Shown: positions 9,914-17,524 of the stretch, one piece after another
How the letters are laid out: each line of letters begins with the position of its first letter
Numbering within the stretch: the first letter of the stretch is position 1
NCBI GenBank assembly: GCA_964610505.1
Contig: CAZSXU010000018.1
Location: 16,926-80,925 of the forward strand
Length of the DNA: 64,000 nucleotides
Source of the DNA: CAZSXU01 sp964610505
GTDB taxonomy: Bacteria > Arandabacterota > Arandabacteria > JAGLYR01
Direction of reading: 5' to 3'
Position numbers and translations under genes: made by a program
The notes under the pieces: generated by a model
Databases searched by the model: none
Told to the model about the DNA's origin: nothing
Seen by the model: only the letters and a program-made list of their open reading frames with translations

Positions 9914-9918
9914 TTTCG

Positions 9919-9946
9919 AATCTACGTAATCTGTGAAATCTGTGGC
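9919..9946. repeat. Family A short tandem repeat, inverted copy
   Basis: Three units of the CACAGATT repeat in reverse orientation (AATCTGTGAAATCTGTGGC), immediately after the hairpin. Confidence 0.7.
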
Positions 9947-9990
9947 TGGTTTTTGGATGAACTCGCTGTCCCGCTGTCCCCTTTTCCCGC

Positions 9991-12453
9991 TTACTCCCGC
10001 TCCATCGCCAGCACCACGCCCCCGTACCTACCGAGCTTCTTCGGGAGCGTGAACGAGAGCTGCCCATCCTCGCCGACCCGCACCTTCATGTATCTCCTCG
10101 AATCGGGGAAGATCTCCCGTAGGCGGTAGTCCCCGGGAGCGAGGTCCGAGCTCGCCAGGCGAAGTGACCGGCCCTCGACAGACCGGGTCGAGAGATTGCA
10201 GAGAACGAGGACGGGCGTCTCGCCCCCGGAGGTGCGGAGATAGGCGTAGAGATCGGGATCATCCGCCTCCAACCGCCGGTGGGTGACCGATCGCGAGTCA
10301 TGCCGTGCGCTCAGGGCGGGGAATCTTCTTCGAAGATGGACCAACCGTCGATGCCAGGAGAGCAGGGAACCGGGATCGTTCATTTGGCGTTCGACCTTCT
10401 TCCACTCCATGAACTTCCGCACGTTCTGGTCCGGCGGCTTGTCTCCCCGCATGCCGATTTCCTCGCCGTAGTACATCATCGGGGTTCCGGGGAGGGTGAG
10501 GAGGATCAGAGCGCCGAGGCGGTTCAACCTCTCGTCGTTTCCGAGCGCGGTAAGGGTTCGATCGTTGTCGTGGTTGTCCAGGAAGCGGCAGAGCTGTGCT
10601 TCGGGCGGATAGAGGGTACGTTCCTCCTCCATCATCCATTCGAAATCGTCCACGGCGCCGCCGTTCAAAAGATCCAGGAACTTGTAGTAGAGGGGATAGT
10701 CGAACTGCATGTCGTACTCTTCGTCGAAGTAGGCGTCGAGGACGTCGGGCGAGCCGTCCCACACCTCTCCAAAGAGCAGGAAGTCCTCGCGAACGGACTT
10801 CACGCTTCCTCGTAATTCCTTCCACCAGTCGTGGGGCGGACCCTTGGCCACGTCGCACCGGAAGCCGTCGACGCCGTCGTGAAAGTCTCCATCGCCGTTG
10901 GGGTCCATCCAGTAGTAGGCCATGCGCGTTATATAGTCCCGCATCTCGCGGGTATCGAAATTGAGGAGCGGCATCGACTCGAGCCCCGCGAATCCCTCGT
11001 AGCGTGTCTGGATGTCGTTTGTAAACACGTACCAGTCGGAATACTCGGACTCAGGATTCCCGTAGGCGTCCCGAAGAAACGGATGGTGGTTCGAGCTGTG
11101 GTTCACCACGTAGTCGAACACCACGCGAATGCCTCGCCTGTGCGCTTCCCGGCAGAGGCGGAAGAAGTCCTCATTGGTCCCGTAGTCGGGCTCGATCTTG
11201 TAGTAATCGGTGATGTCGTAGCCGTGGTAGGAGGGCGACTCGCAGATGGGCATCATCCAGATGACGTCGACGCCGAGGTCCGCTTCCGTTCGGGGATCCC
11301 CGTCGTTCAGATAGTCCAGTTTCGCAGTCAGGCCATTGAGATCTCCGAACCCATCGCCGTCCGAATCCCGAAACGAGCGAACGAAGATCTCGTAGACCAC
11401 CGCGCGGTCGAAGAAGTCGGGGGACTCGAACACGGGAGGCACTCGGTCGATCGTAAACCTGACGCTCGTCTCGCCGTTCTCACCCGATCCCCGGGATCGG
11501 GCGGAGAAAGTCAGGCTGTACTCGCCGTCCTTCAAGTCCTCCGGAAGGGAGGCCGTGACCCGGCCCGAACTCGGGTCGTACGTGTGTTCCAACTCCCGGC
11601 CGTCGAGCGCGATCCGCACCGATGCAGGGTCGACCTCGTCCTCGTAGCACATGAGTCTCGCCCCGACGGGCGCGATTTCCTTTTGCCGCGAGCCGAATGC
11701 GGGATGGACCCGGACGGCATACGGGACTCCGGGCGGAAGATACGTCAGGACGCCGTTGTTGTAGTTGTGAGGGTTGGTCTCCGGGGCGTGGGGGTCGGTG
11801 ACCCACTCGGTGCCGTTCACGACGAACTTGTACTCGTAGCGCCGTCCGACTTCGAGCGGATAGGCGACGCGCCAGATGCCCTTGCCGTCGTCCTTCATCG
11901 AGGTGGAGGTCATGCTCCAGCCGTTGAATTCTCCAGCCAGGTGGACCGAGCGAGTGCCCGCGGGCGCCTCGTATGAAAACAACACGCCGCCCTCAACGGG
12001 GTGTGGAGCCAACTCCGAATCGGTTCTCCAGTCCGTGTCGGACTGCTCGTCGACGACCCTCTGGGGCGGCGGAGCGCCGACGTAGACGATGCCGTTGTTG
12101 TAGTGTTCCGGGTTCGTGGCGTGGGCGTGGGGGTCGGTCACCCACTCGGAGCCGTTGACGACGAATTTGTATTCGTACCGCCCGTCGTCCAGCGTGATCG
12201 CCACGCACCAGATCCCGTCGCCGTCCTCGTCCGCCATGGGCTCGGCTGACACGCTCCAGCCGTTAAACTCCCCGGCGAGATGGACGGTCTTCGTGCCCGC
12301 GGGGGCCTCGTAGGAGAAGAGGGTCTTCCCGTTCACGGGGCGCGGAGACATATCCCGGCCGTCTGCCGTTGCGCAGGGCAGCAAGAAGAGGGTTCCCAGC
12401 AGAATGAGGGAGATTGTGCTGGCCTCTCGGCTCAGGATGGCCGTGCAGGTCAT
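9991..12453 (-). CDS. Secreted GH13 alpha-amylase with two N-terminal CBM48-like domains
   Basis: An 820-residue exported alpha-glucan hydrolase. A hydrophobic signal peptide (ISLILLGTLFLLPCATA) is followed by two tandem AMPK/CBM48-like E-set domains (about 40-130 and 150-240). Each carries VHLAGEFNGW and YEYKFVVNG.EWVTDPHA, and they are near copies of each other. A linker Ig-like domain follows, and then the GH13 barrel from about 350. Catalytic motifs: region I FDYVVNHSS, nucleophile Asp534 in GFRCDVAKG, Glu563 in LFGEVWDG, Asp629 in FLDNHDNDR. A C-terminal beta-sandwich ends the protein. Substrate is probably starch or maltodextrin outside the cytoplasm. It lacks the FlgD-like sorting domain carried by the GH57 enzyme at 45821. 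Exact linkage specificity is not readable. Confidence 0.9.
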   Translation of the reverse strand: MTCTAILSREASTISLILLGTLFLLPCATADGRDMSPRPVNGKTLFSYEAPAGTKTVHLAGEFNGWSVSAEPMADEDGDGIWCVAITLDDGRYEYKFVVNGSEWVTDPHAHATNPEHYNNGIVYVGAPPPQRVVDEQSDTDWRTDSELAPHPVEGGVLFSYEAPAGTRSVHLAGEFNGWSMTSTSMKDDGKGIWRVAYPLEVGRRYEYKFVVNGTEWVTDPHAPETNPHNYNNGVLTYLPPGVPYAVRVHPAFGSRQKEIAPVGARLMCYEDEVDPASVRIALDGRELEHTYDPSSGRVTASLPEDLKDGEYSLTFSARSRGSGENGETSVRFTIDRVPPVFESPDFFDRAVVYEIFVRSFRDSDGDGFGDLNGLTAKLDYLNDGDPRTEADLGVDVIWMMPICESPSYHGYDITDYYKIEPDYGTNEDFFRLCREAHRRGIRVVFDYVVNHSSNHHPFLRDAYGNPESEYSDWYVFTNDIQTRYEGFAGLESMPLLNFDTREMRDYITRMAYYWMDPNGDGDFHDGVDGFRCDVAKGPPHDWWKELRGSVKSVREDFLLFGEVWDGSPDVLDAYFDEEYDMQFDYPLYYKFLDLLNGGAVDDFEWMMEEERTLYPPEAQLCRFLDNHDNDRTLTALGNDERLNRLGALILLTLPGTPMMYYGEEIGMRGDKPPDQNVRKFMEWKKVERQMNDPGSLLSWHRRLVHLRRRFPALSARHDSRSVTHRRLEADDPDLYAYLRTSGGETPVLVLCNLSTRSVEGRSLRLASSDLAPGDYRLREIFPDSRRYMKVRVGEDGQLSFTLPKKLGRYGGVVLAMERE

Positions 12454-12510
12454 GAGGGATCCTTTCAGAATCGGATTGCCGCCGGCGAATCCGGTGTCTT
12501 GAGCTGTCGC

Positions 12511-13476
12511 TCAGTAGACCATCCCGACAGCTTCCCGCACCTTCCTCAGCGTCGGCTCCGCCTCGGTGCGGGCCTTCTCGGCGCCCTCTCGAAGCACCTT
12601 ACGAATGTGGGTCTCGTCGGCCAGAAGCCGCTCGCGCTCCTTACGGAAGGGACCGAAGACCTCGAGGAGGAGTTCGTAGAGGGCCATCTTGGCGTGGCCG
12701 TAGCCGAAGTTGCCGTTGATGTATTTCCGCCGCAGCTCCTCGGTCCGCTCGGGTGTGGCGAAGAGACGATAGAGGGCGAAGACCGTGCACTTCTCCGGTT
12801 CTTTGGGTTCCTCCATGGGTGTGCTGTCGGTGACGATGCTCATCACCTTCTTCTTCAGGGATTTTTCTTCGGCGAAGATCTCGAGCGTATTCCCGTAGGA
12901 TTTCGACATCTTCTGCCCATCAATGCCCGGTACGGCGGCTACGTCTTTCCCGATTTCCGGTTCCGGGAGCGTGAAGACGTCGCCGTAGACGTTGTTGAAC
13001 TTGATGGCGATATCCCGGGCGATCTCCACGTGCTGCTTCTGATCCTTGCCCACCGGAACAATATTGGCCTGGTAGAGCAAGATGTCCGCGGCCATCAGAA
13101 CCGGGTAGGCGAAGAGACCGTGGTTCGCGGCGATTCCCCGGGCGACCTTGTCCTTGTACGAGTGTGCGCGTTCCAGCAGTCCCATGGGCGTTTGATTGGA
13201 GAGATACCAGGTGAGTTCCGTTACCTCGGGAACATCGGATTGCACCCAGAAGATGGCCTTTTCAGGATCGAGCCCGAGCGCCAGAAAATCTGCGGCCGCT
13301 TCGATGGTGTTCCTGCGGAGGAGATCGCCGTCGGTCACGGTGGTGAGCGCGTGCTGATTCACGAGGAACGCAAACAGCGTGTTCGACTCCTGGTACTCGA
13401 TCATGCGACTCATCATCGAGAGGTAGTTACCGATGTGCAGGCCGCCCGAAGGCTGAATGCCCGAGAGAACTCTCAT
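12511..13476 (-). CDS. trpS: Tryptophanyl-tRNA synthetase
   Basis: A 321-residue class Ic aminoacyl-tRNA synthetase that charges tRNA-Trp. It has the HIGH-like motif GGLHIGNY at about residues 11-18, the AYPVLMAADILLY region, and KMSKSYGN (from GQKMSKS) in the second half. Length is normal for bacterial TrpS. It is transcribed toward the amylase gene; the 219-bp space upstream holds short tandem repeats and a long hairpin, so it is probably its own unit. Confidence 0.96.
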   Translation of the reverse strand: MRVLSGIQPSGGLHIGNYLSMMSRMIEYQESNTLFAFLVNQHALTTVTDGDLLRRNTIEAAADFLALGLDPEKAIFWVQSDVPEVTELTWYLSNQTPMGLLERAHSYKDKVARGIAANHGLFAYPVLMAADILLYQANIVPVGKDQKQHVEIARDIAIKFNNVYGDVFTLPEPEIGKDVAAVPGIDGQKMSKSYGNTLEIFAEEKSLKKKVMSIVTDSTPMEEPKEPEKCTVFALYRLFATPERTEELRRKYINGNFGYGHAKMALYELLLEVFGPFRKERERLLADETHIRKVLREGAEKARTEAEPTLRKVREAVGMVY

Positions 13477-13515
13477 TGCCCATCTCCTAAGTGGAACTGA
13501 AAGACCAACTGCCTA

Positions 13516-13544
13516 GCCACAGATTTCACAGATTACACAGATGG
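13516..13544. repeat. Family A short tandem repeat (best copy)
   Basis: Three consecutive 9-nt units: CCACAGATTT, CACAGATTA, CACAGATGG. Confidence 0.75.
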
Positions 13545-13545
13545 A

Positions 13546-13591
13546 GTTCTTTCTGAGGCTGGGGCTGAAGCCCTAGCCTCAGAGGAAGAAC
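13546..13591. terminator. Long imperfect hairpin downstream of the SHMT gene
   Basis: An imperfect inverted repeat of about 20 nt per arm (arms GTTCTTTCTGAGGCTGGGGC and its near-complement GCCCTAGCCTCAGAGGAAGA). It lies downstream of the minus-strand SHMT gene and upstream of trpS. There is no clear T tract, so a terminator role is inferred. Confidence 0.45.
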
Positions 13592-13620
13592 GCCCTTCGT
13601 GTTCTCTTCGTGCCCTTCGT
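13592..13620. repeat. Short tandem repeat, CTTCGTGNN type (family E)
   Basis: Three CTTCGTG units at 8-11 nt spacing, abutting the hairpin; two CTCCGT units follow. The reverse copy is at 9850. Confidence 0.6.
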
Positions 13621-13695
13621 GTCGAAGCTTTTGAGCTTTCTCCGTACTCTCCGTGGCTCGGATTCCGTGCTTCAGGATTGTCGTCCACTCACCAT

Positions 13696-15141
13696 TCACC
13701 CATTCGCACTCACGGCTAGGTTCTCCGCAAAGGTCTTCGCGTACTCCGACTGCGGAAACACCGAGCCCAGGATTTCGGCCGCCAGAGCAAGGGACGTCTC
13801 CGGCTCCAAGCAGTACCGCATGGTCAGGAACTCCCGCCGATAGCGCGTTACTTCCTCTCCCACGTTCTTGTTGCGGATCACAACGTCGGCGAAGAGCTCC
13901 GCCAGACGGTCGAAATCCTTCTCTTTCATTCCAAAGCGAGTCATCTCCTGAACACCGGTCCGAATACCGGAGGCATCCAGGAAGGTTTCATCATCCGGTA
14001 GCGCCTGGTAGTTGGTGACGATATTGTTCTCCTCCAGGCGGCGCGCGATCGTGGCCCCGTCTCCGTACTTCCGCACGCGTACAAGAACCTGGTGCGTCTC
14101 CGTGTATCCGTCGGCCGGGCTCCCCTCGACGTCGATCCCGCGATCGACGAGGGCCGCGGCGAAGGCCTTGGCGTTCCTGCGGACCTGGTTCTGGTACTCG
14201 GCCTTGAAAGCATTCATCTCCATGGCGGCCAGGAGGAGTCCCAGAAGCGTCCCCAGATGATGGTTGCTCGTGGAGCCCGGGAAGGCGCGTCCCCGGATCT
14301 CGATCCAGAGATGCCGGAAGGGGGTTCCCTTGTCCATATGACTCACGACTACGCCGCGCTGGGGGCCGAAGAAGGTCTTGTGGGTGCTTCCCGTGACCAG
14401 GTCGGCGCCCTCGGCCAGAGGTTCCTGGAAGGCCCCGTAGAGACCCAACACATGGGCCATGTCGTACATCACGACGGGCCGGGGGTCCATGTCCTTGATC
14501 ATTTCCGCGACTTCGGCCACCGGCTCGGGGTAAATGAACATGCTCTTGCCGAAGACGATGAGCTCGGGTTTGTGCTTTGCGAGTAGATCGGGAATCGGCC
14601 CGGTGTCGGTCCGGTACGGGTTGTCTTTTTGCACGGGGAAATTGACGACGGTTTCCTTGCCGGTTTCCGGGTCCATTTCAACGAAGTTGAAGAGCGCCCC
14701 CATGGGTTGCGAGCTCAGGTGCCCTCCAAGATTGAGATCGTTGTTCATGACGGCGCGCAGGCGCCGGAAGGGCACGCCGGGTCCGCGCCCGCGGTTCAGA
14801 AACCGGGTCATGCCCTTGAACACGACTTCGTTGGCCATCTGCCCGCTGATGGTGCGAAGCTCGGCCTCGGAGGATCCGAAGAACCTGTTGACCTCCGCGC
14901 GCGCCCGCTCCTCGATGTCTTGAATGAAATCGATGCCCTGATAGAAATAGACCTCCTTGCCCTTCATGGTGCGGTGCTCGGCGTAGCGTCCCGCGGGGTC
15001 CGAGATCTCCAGCATTTTGACCAGAAGACTGGGCGTGGTCTCCGAGGGGATGAGGTTGAAGGATCGGCGCTGGCGCCAGAGGTTGTTCTCTACCGTGCTG
15101 TTGACCAGGGCACGCGCATCTTGTTCCAGTGATCTTGACAT
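13696..15141 (-). CDS. glyA: Serine hydroxymethyltransferase, long form
   Basis: A 481-residue PLP-dependent enzyme that interconverts serine and glycine with tetrahydrofolate. The opening has the SHMT signature NLIPSETTPS with GRYAEHRTMKGKEVYFYQG. The PLP lysine is Lys255 in TGSTHKTFFGPQRG, close to the canonical THKT-x-GPRGG. It is some 60 residues longer than typical bacterial GlyA (about 417), with insertions and a divergent sequence, so a related amino-acid aldolase or hydroxymethyltransferase is possible. The start at MSRSLEQ has GGAGG about 8 nt upstream, better than the ATG six codons earlier. A palindromic/heptamer repeat and an assembly gap lie just upstream. Confidence 0.8.
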   Translation of the reverse strand: MSRSLEQDARALVNSTVENNLWRQRRSFNLIPSETTPSLLVKMLEISDPAGRYAEHRTMKGKEVYFYQGIDFIQDIEERARAEVNRFFGSSEAELRTISGQMANEVVFKGMTRFLNRGRGPGVPFRRLRAVMNNDLNLGGHLSSQPMGALFNFVEMDPETGKETVVNFPVQKDNPYRTDTGPIPDLLAKHKPELIVFGKSMFIYPEPVAEVAEMIKDMDPRPVVMYDMAHVLGLYGAFQEPLAEGADLVTGSTHKTFFGPQRGVVVSHMDKGTPFRHLWIEIRGRAFPGSTSNHHLGTLLGLLLAAMEMNAFKAEYQNQVRRNAKAFAAALVDRGIDVEGSPADGYTETHQVLVRVRKYGDGATIARRLEENNIVTNYQALPDDETFLDASGIRTGVQEMTRFGMKEKDFDRLAELFADVVIRNKNVGEEVTRYRREFLTMRYCLEPETSLALAAEILGSVFPQSEYAKTFAENLAVSANG

Positions 15142-15240
15142 TCTCGGTTTCCTCCGCATCGGCTCATTGTGGTAACCTACCCACTGTAGTAGATTTCGGG
15201 ACGAGCTTCAAGCGGCGTTGCGCCGGCCCGGGGCTGGTGT

Positions 15241-15276
15241 GTTCCGGCTTTCGGCTCTCGGCTTTCGCATCTCTCG
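15241..15276. repeat. Heptamer short tandem repeat, GGCTTTC/GGCTCTC type (family B), running into a gap
   Basis: Alternating 7-nt units (GGCTTTC GGCTCTC GGCTTTC) end at the gap, and the repeat resumes on the other side (GGCTTTCACCTCTCTGCC at 15377). Confidence 0.7.
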
Positions 15277-15376
15277 NNNNNNNNNNNNNNNNNNNNNNNN
15301 NNNNNNNNNNNNNNNNNNNNNNNNNNNNNNNNNNNNNNNNNNNNNNNNNNNNNNNNNNNNNNNNNNNNNNNNNNNN
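15277..15376. other. Assembly gap (100 N)
   Basis: Exactly 100 N, the usual scaffolding placeholder; true length unknown. It lies inside the family B heptamer repeat. Confidence 0.98.
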
Positions 15377-15413
15377 GGCTTTCACCTCTCTGCCTTGAAG
15401 GAGCAACGATCCG

Positions 15414-15989
15414 ATGGAACCAAACGACCGGCAATCCGCCCCGTCAGCCGAGGAGGTCCTCGAGAGCTACGAGCGGTACGTGCGCGATCTGGATGATTTC
15501 TGTGCGAAGCTTCGGGAGAAGTACTGGGAAGCCCTGAACTGCAGGCCCGGATGTGTGACCTGTTGTTCCCGGGAACTGACGGTGTTTCCCATCGAGGCGG
15601 CCCGGATTCGCCGCCACATCTCGGGCTTCGGGGCCGTCCGCAGAGAGCAGCTGCGGGCCCGCCTTGCAGAGTCTAATGCATCCGTCGAGGCCGCGCCCTG
15701 CCCGCTTCTCTACCGGGGACGCTGCCTGGTCTATCCGGCCCGGCCGCTGTTGTGCAGAACGGAGGGGTACGTTCTGGCTCATCGGGACCCGGACACACAT
15801 GGCTGGCGCGTGACCGCCTGCCCGAAGAACTTCGAGAAGTTGGATCTGGCAAGCGAAATCCCGGCCCCGGATCTCATCAACCTGGAATCACTCAACCAGT
15901 CCCTGGCCGTTCTCAACCACGCCTACGTCAAGGCTTCCGGCTGGAGGGGGGAGGAGAGGGTGAGATTGTCGGAGGTGGGGTCGCCGTGA
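15414..15989 (+). CDS. YkgJ-type cysteine-cluster protein (putative zinc- or iron-binding)
   Basis: A 191-residue protein of the CxxxCxxCC family. The motif CRPGCVTCC is at about residues 43-51; partner cysteines are in APCPLLYRGRCLVYPARPLLCR (about 99-119) and TACPKN (about 139). The family is thought to chelate zinc or an iron-sulfur cluster; no reaction is established. The start is preceded by GGAGCAACG. It lies 58 bp before the convergent AlkD-like gene. The family call is firm; function is unknown. Confidence 0.82.
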   Translation: MEPNDRQSAPSAEEVLESYERYVRDLDDFCAKLREKYWEALNCRPGCVTCCSRELTVFPIEAARIRRHISGFGAVRREQLRARLAESNASVEAAPCPLLYRGRCLVYPARPLLCRTEGYVLAHRDPDTHGWRVTACPKNFEKLDLASEIPAPDLINLESLNQSLAVLNHAYVKASGWRGEERVRLSEVGSP

Positions 15990-16047
15990 GGCGTGGCCGC
16001 GGTGGAGTCAGGGGTCCCATAGGTGTGCCGGGACCCGTGCTCTCATC

Positions 16048-16812
16048 TCATGCTTTCGTCCTGACCAGGAGCGTCTTCCGTTTCCTTTCCGGGAAATGTT
16101 CAATGGCGTAACGGAGGGTGGTTCGAGGAATGTCGGGCCCGTGATCGAGCAGAAACCGCTCGAGGCGGGCCATGTTCGCGTCGCCGGCTTGCCGAAGCAT
16201 CCAGCCGTTGGCCTTGTGGACCAGATCGTCGTCCTTGTCTCGAAAGAGATGCATGGCCACTCTGTAGGCCGTGTCCAGGTGTTTTCCACGGCGGGCAAGG
16301 ATGACGAAAGACACGGCCGATGCACGCCGCAGCCATCGGTTCCGGGAAGACGTCCACCGGACAACCTTCGGAATGACACCGGGATGGTTGTCGATCACGG
16401 TTCCCACGATCCACGGGCACAGAGCGTCCACGATCGCCCAGCTGTCGCAGTAGTTCTTCGACAACCACCGCTCGGCGGTGGCGATGAAATCGGCGTCCAG
16501 CTTCTTCTCGAAACGGCGAAGCATGACGAGTGCCAGCCCCTTTTCCTCCAAGGACTTCCTCGGAAGGAGAATCTCGCAGACCTCCAGCGCCTGCTCGGCG
16601 GTCCAGGAGCGCTCCGTCAGGGCGAAGAGATTCTTCTCGATGGTCCGCAGGACGGGAGTCGGCAAGCCGTATGACTTGACCTCCTCCTTGAAGTAATGGT
16701 GAACCTGTCGAGCCCGCCCGGGGTCGGCGTGCTTCTTGATGAGCGCCAGGCCCCTCTTCGCGAACTCTTTCGGTGTGATTCCCCGTTTGCCGGTGTCCGT
16801 TCGCTTCGCCAT
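16048..16812 (-). CDS. DNA alkylation repair protein, AlkD-like HEAT-repeat glycosylase family
   Basis: A 254-residue all-helical protein of the AlkC/AlkD family. AlkD enzymes remove bulky or cationic N3/N7 alkylpurines without base flipping. Visible family features: YGLPTPVLRTIEKNLF near residue 50, CEILLPRKSLEEKGLAL, WLSKNYCDSWAIVDAL (the conserved Trp-Asp segment), and NRWLRRASAVSFVILARRG. The start at MAKRTDTG (16812) has an AGGAGAACGC-like RBS. The frame stays open further upstream, but only through family B repeat sequence. Upstream is the 197-bp repeat array. Confidence 0.85.
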   Translation of the reverse strand: MAKRTDTGKRGITPKEFAKRGLALIKKHADPGRARQVHHYFKEEVKSYGLPTPVLRTIEKNLFALTERSWTAEQALEVCEILLPRKSLEEKGLALVMLRRFEKKLDADFIATAERWLSKNYCDSWAIVDALCPWIVGTVIDNHPGVIPKVVRWTSSRNRWLRRASAVSFVILARRGKHLDTAYRVAMHLFRDKDDDLVHKANGWMLRQAGDANMARLERFLLDHGPDIPRTTLRYAIEHFPERKRKTLLVRTKA

Positions 16813-16855
16813 TGCGTTCTCCTGTGTCGCTCCTCGGCCGGCCCCTGGGTGGCGT

Positions 16856-16893
16856 GTTTCGGCTTTCGGCTCTCGGCTTTCTGCTCTCTGCCG
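16856..16893. repeat. Heptamer repeat, family B, first copy of the array
   Basis: TTCGGCTTTCGGCTCTCGGC followed by TTTCTGCTCTCTGCC. The same block recurs at about 17052-17090, 17212-17245 and 17405-17442 as part of the 197-bp unit. Confidence 0.75.
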
Positions 16894-17465
16894 CATGGGC
16901 CTTGCGCCGCGGGAAGCGCTCGGCGTCATTCCTCCCCGGCGAGAATGGGGGATTGGTACCGGCGAGAGGGGTGGTGACTCGCGCCGTTGAAAGATCCCTC
17001 GCCGAGTCGTCGTTCCGGCGAGCGCTCCCCGCGGCCGGCCCTTGGGCGGCGTGTTCCGGCTTTCGGCTCTCGGCTTTCTGCTCTCTGCCGCATGGGCCTT
17101 GCGCCGCGGGANNNNNNNNNNNNNNNNNNNNNNNNNNNNNNNNNNNNNNNNNNNNNNNNNNNNNNNNNNNNNNNNNNNNNNNNNNNNNNNNNNNNNNNNN
17201 NNNNNNNNNNNCGGCTTTCGGCTCTCGGCTTTCTGCTCTCTGCCGCATGGGCCTTGCGCCGCGGGAAGCGCTCGGCGTCATTCCTCCCCGGCGAGAATGG
17301 GGGATTGGTACCGGCGAGAGGGGTGGTGACTCGCGCCGTTGAAAGATCCCTCGCCGAGTCGTCGTTCCGGCGAGCGCTCCCCGCGGCCGGCCCTTGGGCG
17401 GCGTGTTCCGGCTTTCGGCTCTCGGCTTTCTGCTCTCTGCCGTATGGATCTTGCGCCGCGGGAAG
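16894..17465. repeat. 197-bp tandem repeat array with palindromic core, interrupted by an assembly gap
   Basis: The landmark CATGGGCCTTGCGCCGCGGG occurs at 16894 and 17091, and again after the gap at 17246; a variant (TATGGATCTTGCGCC) occurs at 17443. Spacing on each side of the gap is exactly 197 bp and the units look identical by eye. Within a unit, 16909-16932 and 17009-17034 form an imperfect inverted repeat (GGGAAGCGCTCGGCG / GGCGAGCGCTCCCC), so a unit can fold into a long hairpin. A 197-bp period across the gap predicts 142 missing bases, or 142 plus a multiple of 197. Confidence 0.85.
17112..17211. other. Assembly gap (100 N) inside the repeat array
   Basis: Exactly 100 N between two copies of the 197-bp unit, almost certainly caused by the repeat. 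Confidence 0.98.
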
Positions 17466-17524
17466 GTCCGGCGTCTGTGGCCTGTTCCACGGTTGCGCTC
17501 TCCCACGATCCGGCCGCCACCCGA

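Larger units (their letters stand above)
16813..17524. other. Gene-free stretch occupied by the repeat array
   Basis: About 710 bp between the AlkD-like gene start and the SppA-like gene end. It contains the heptamer repeats, the 197-bp units and one gap. Open frames here exist only because the repeat is GC-rich, and they recur with the repeat. Confidence 0.8.

Noticed and set aside
16856..17465. The repeat array as a CRISPR
   Set aside because: The units are 197 bp, tandem and identical with no variable spacers, and no cas genes are near.
16813..17506. Long frames through the 197-bp array suggesting a repetitive protein
   Set aside because: All frames arise from the GC-rich repeat, no RBS or domain is present, and the frames pass through N.
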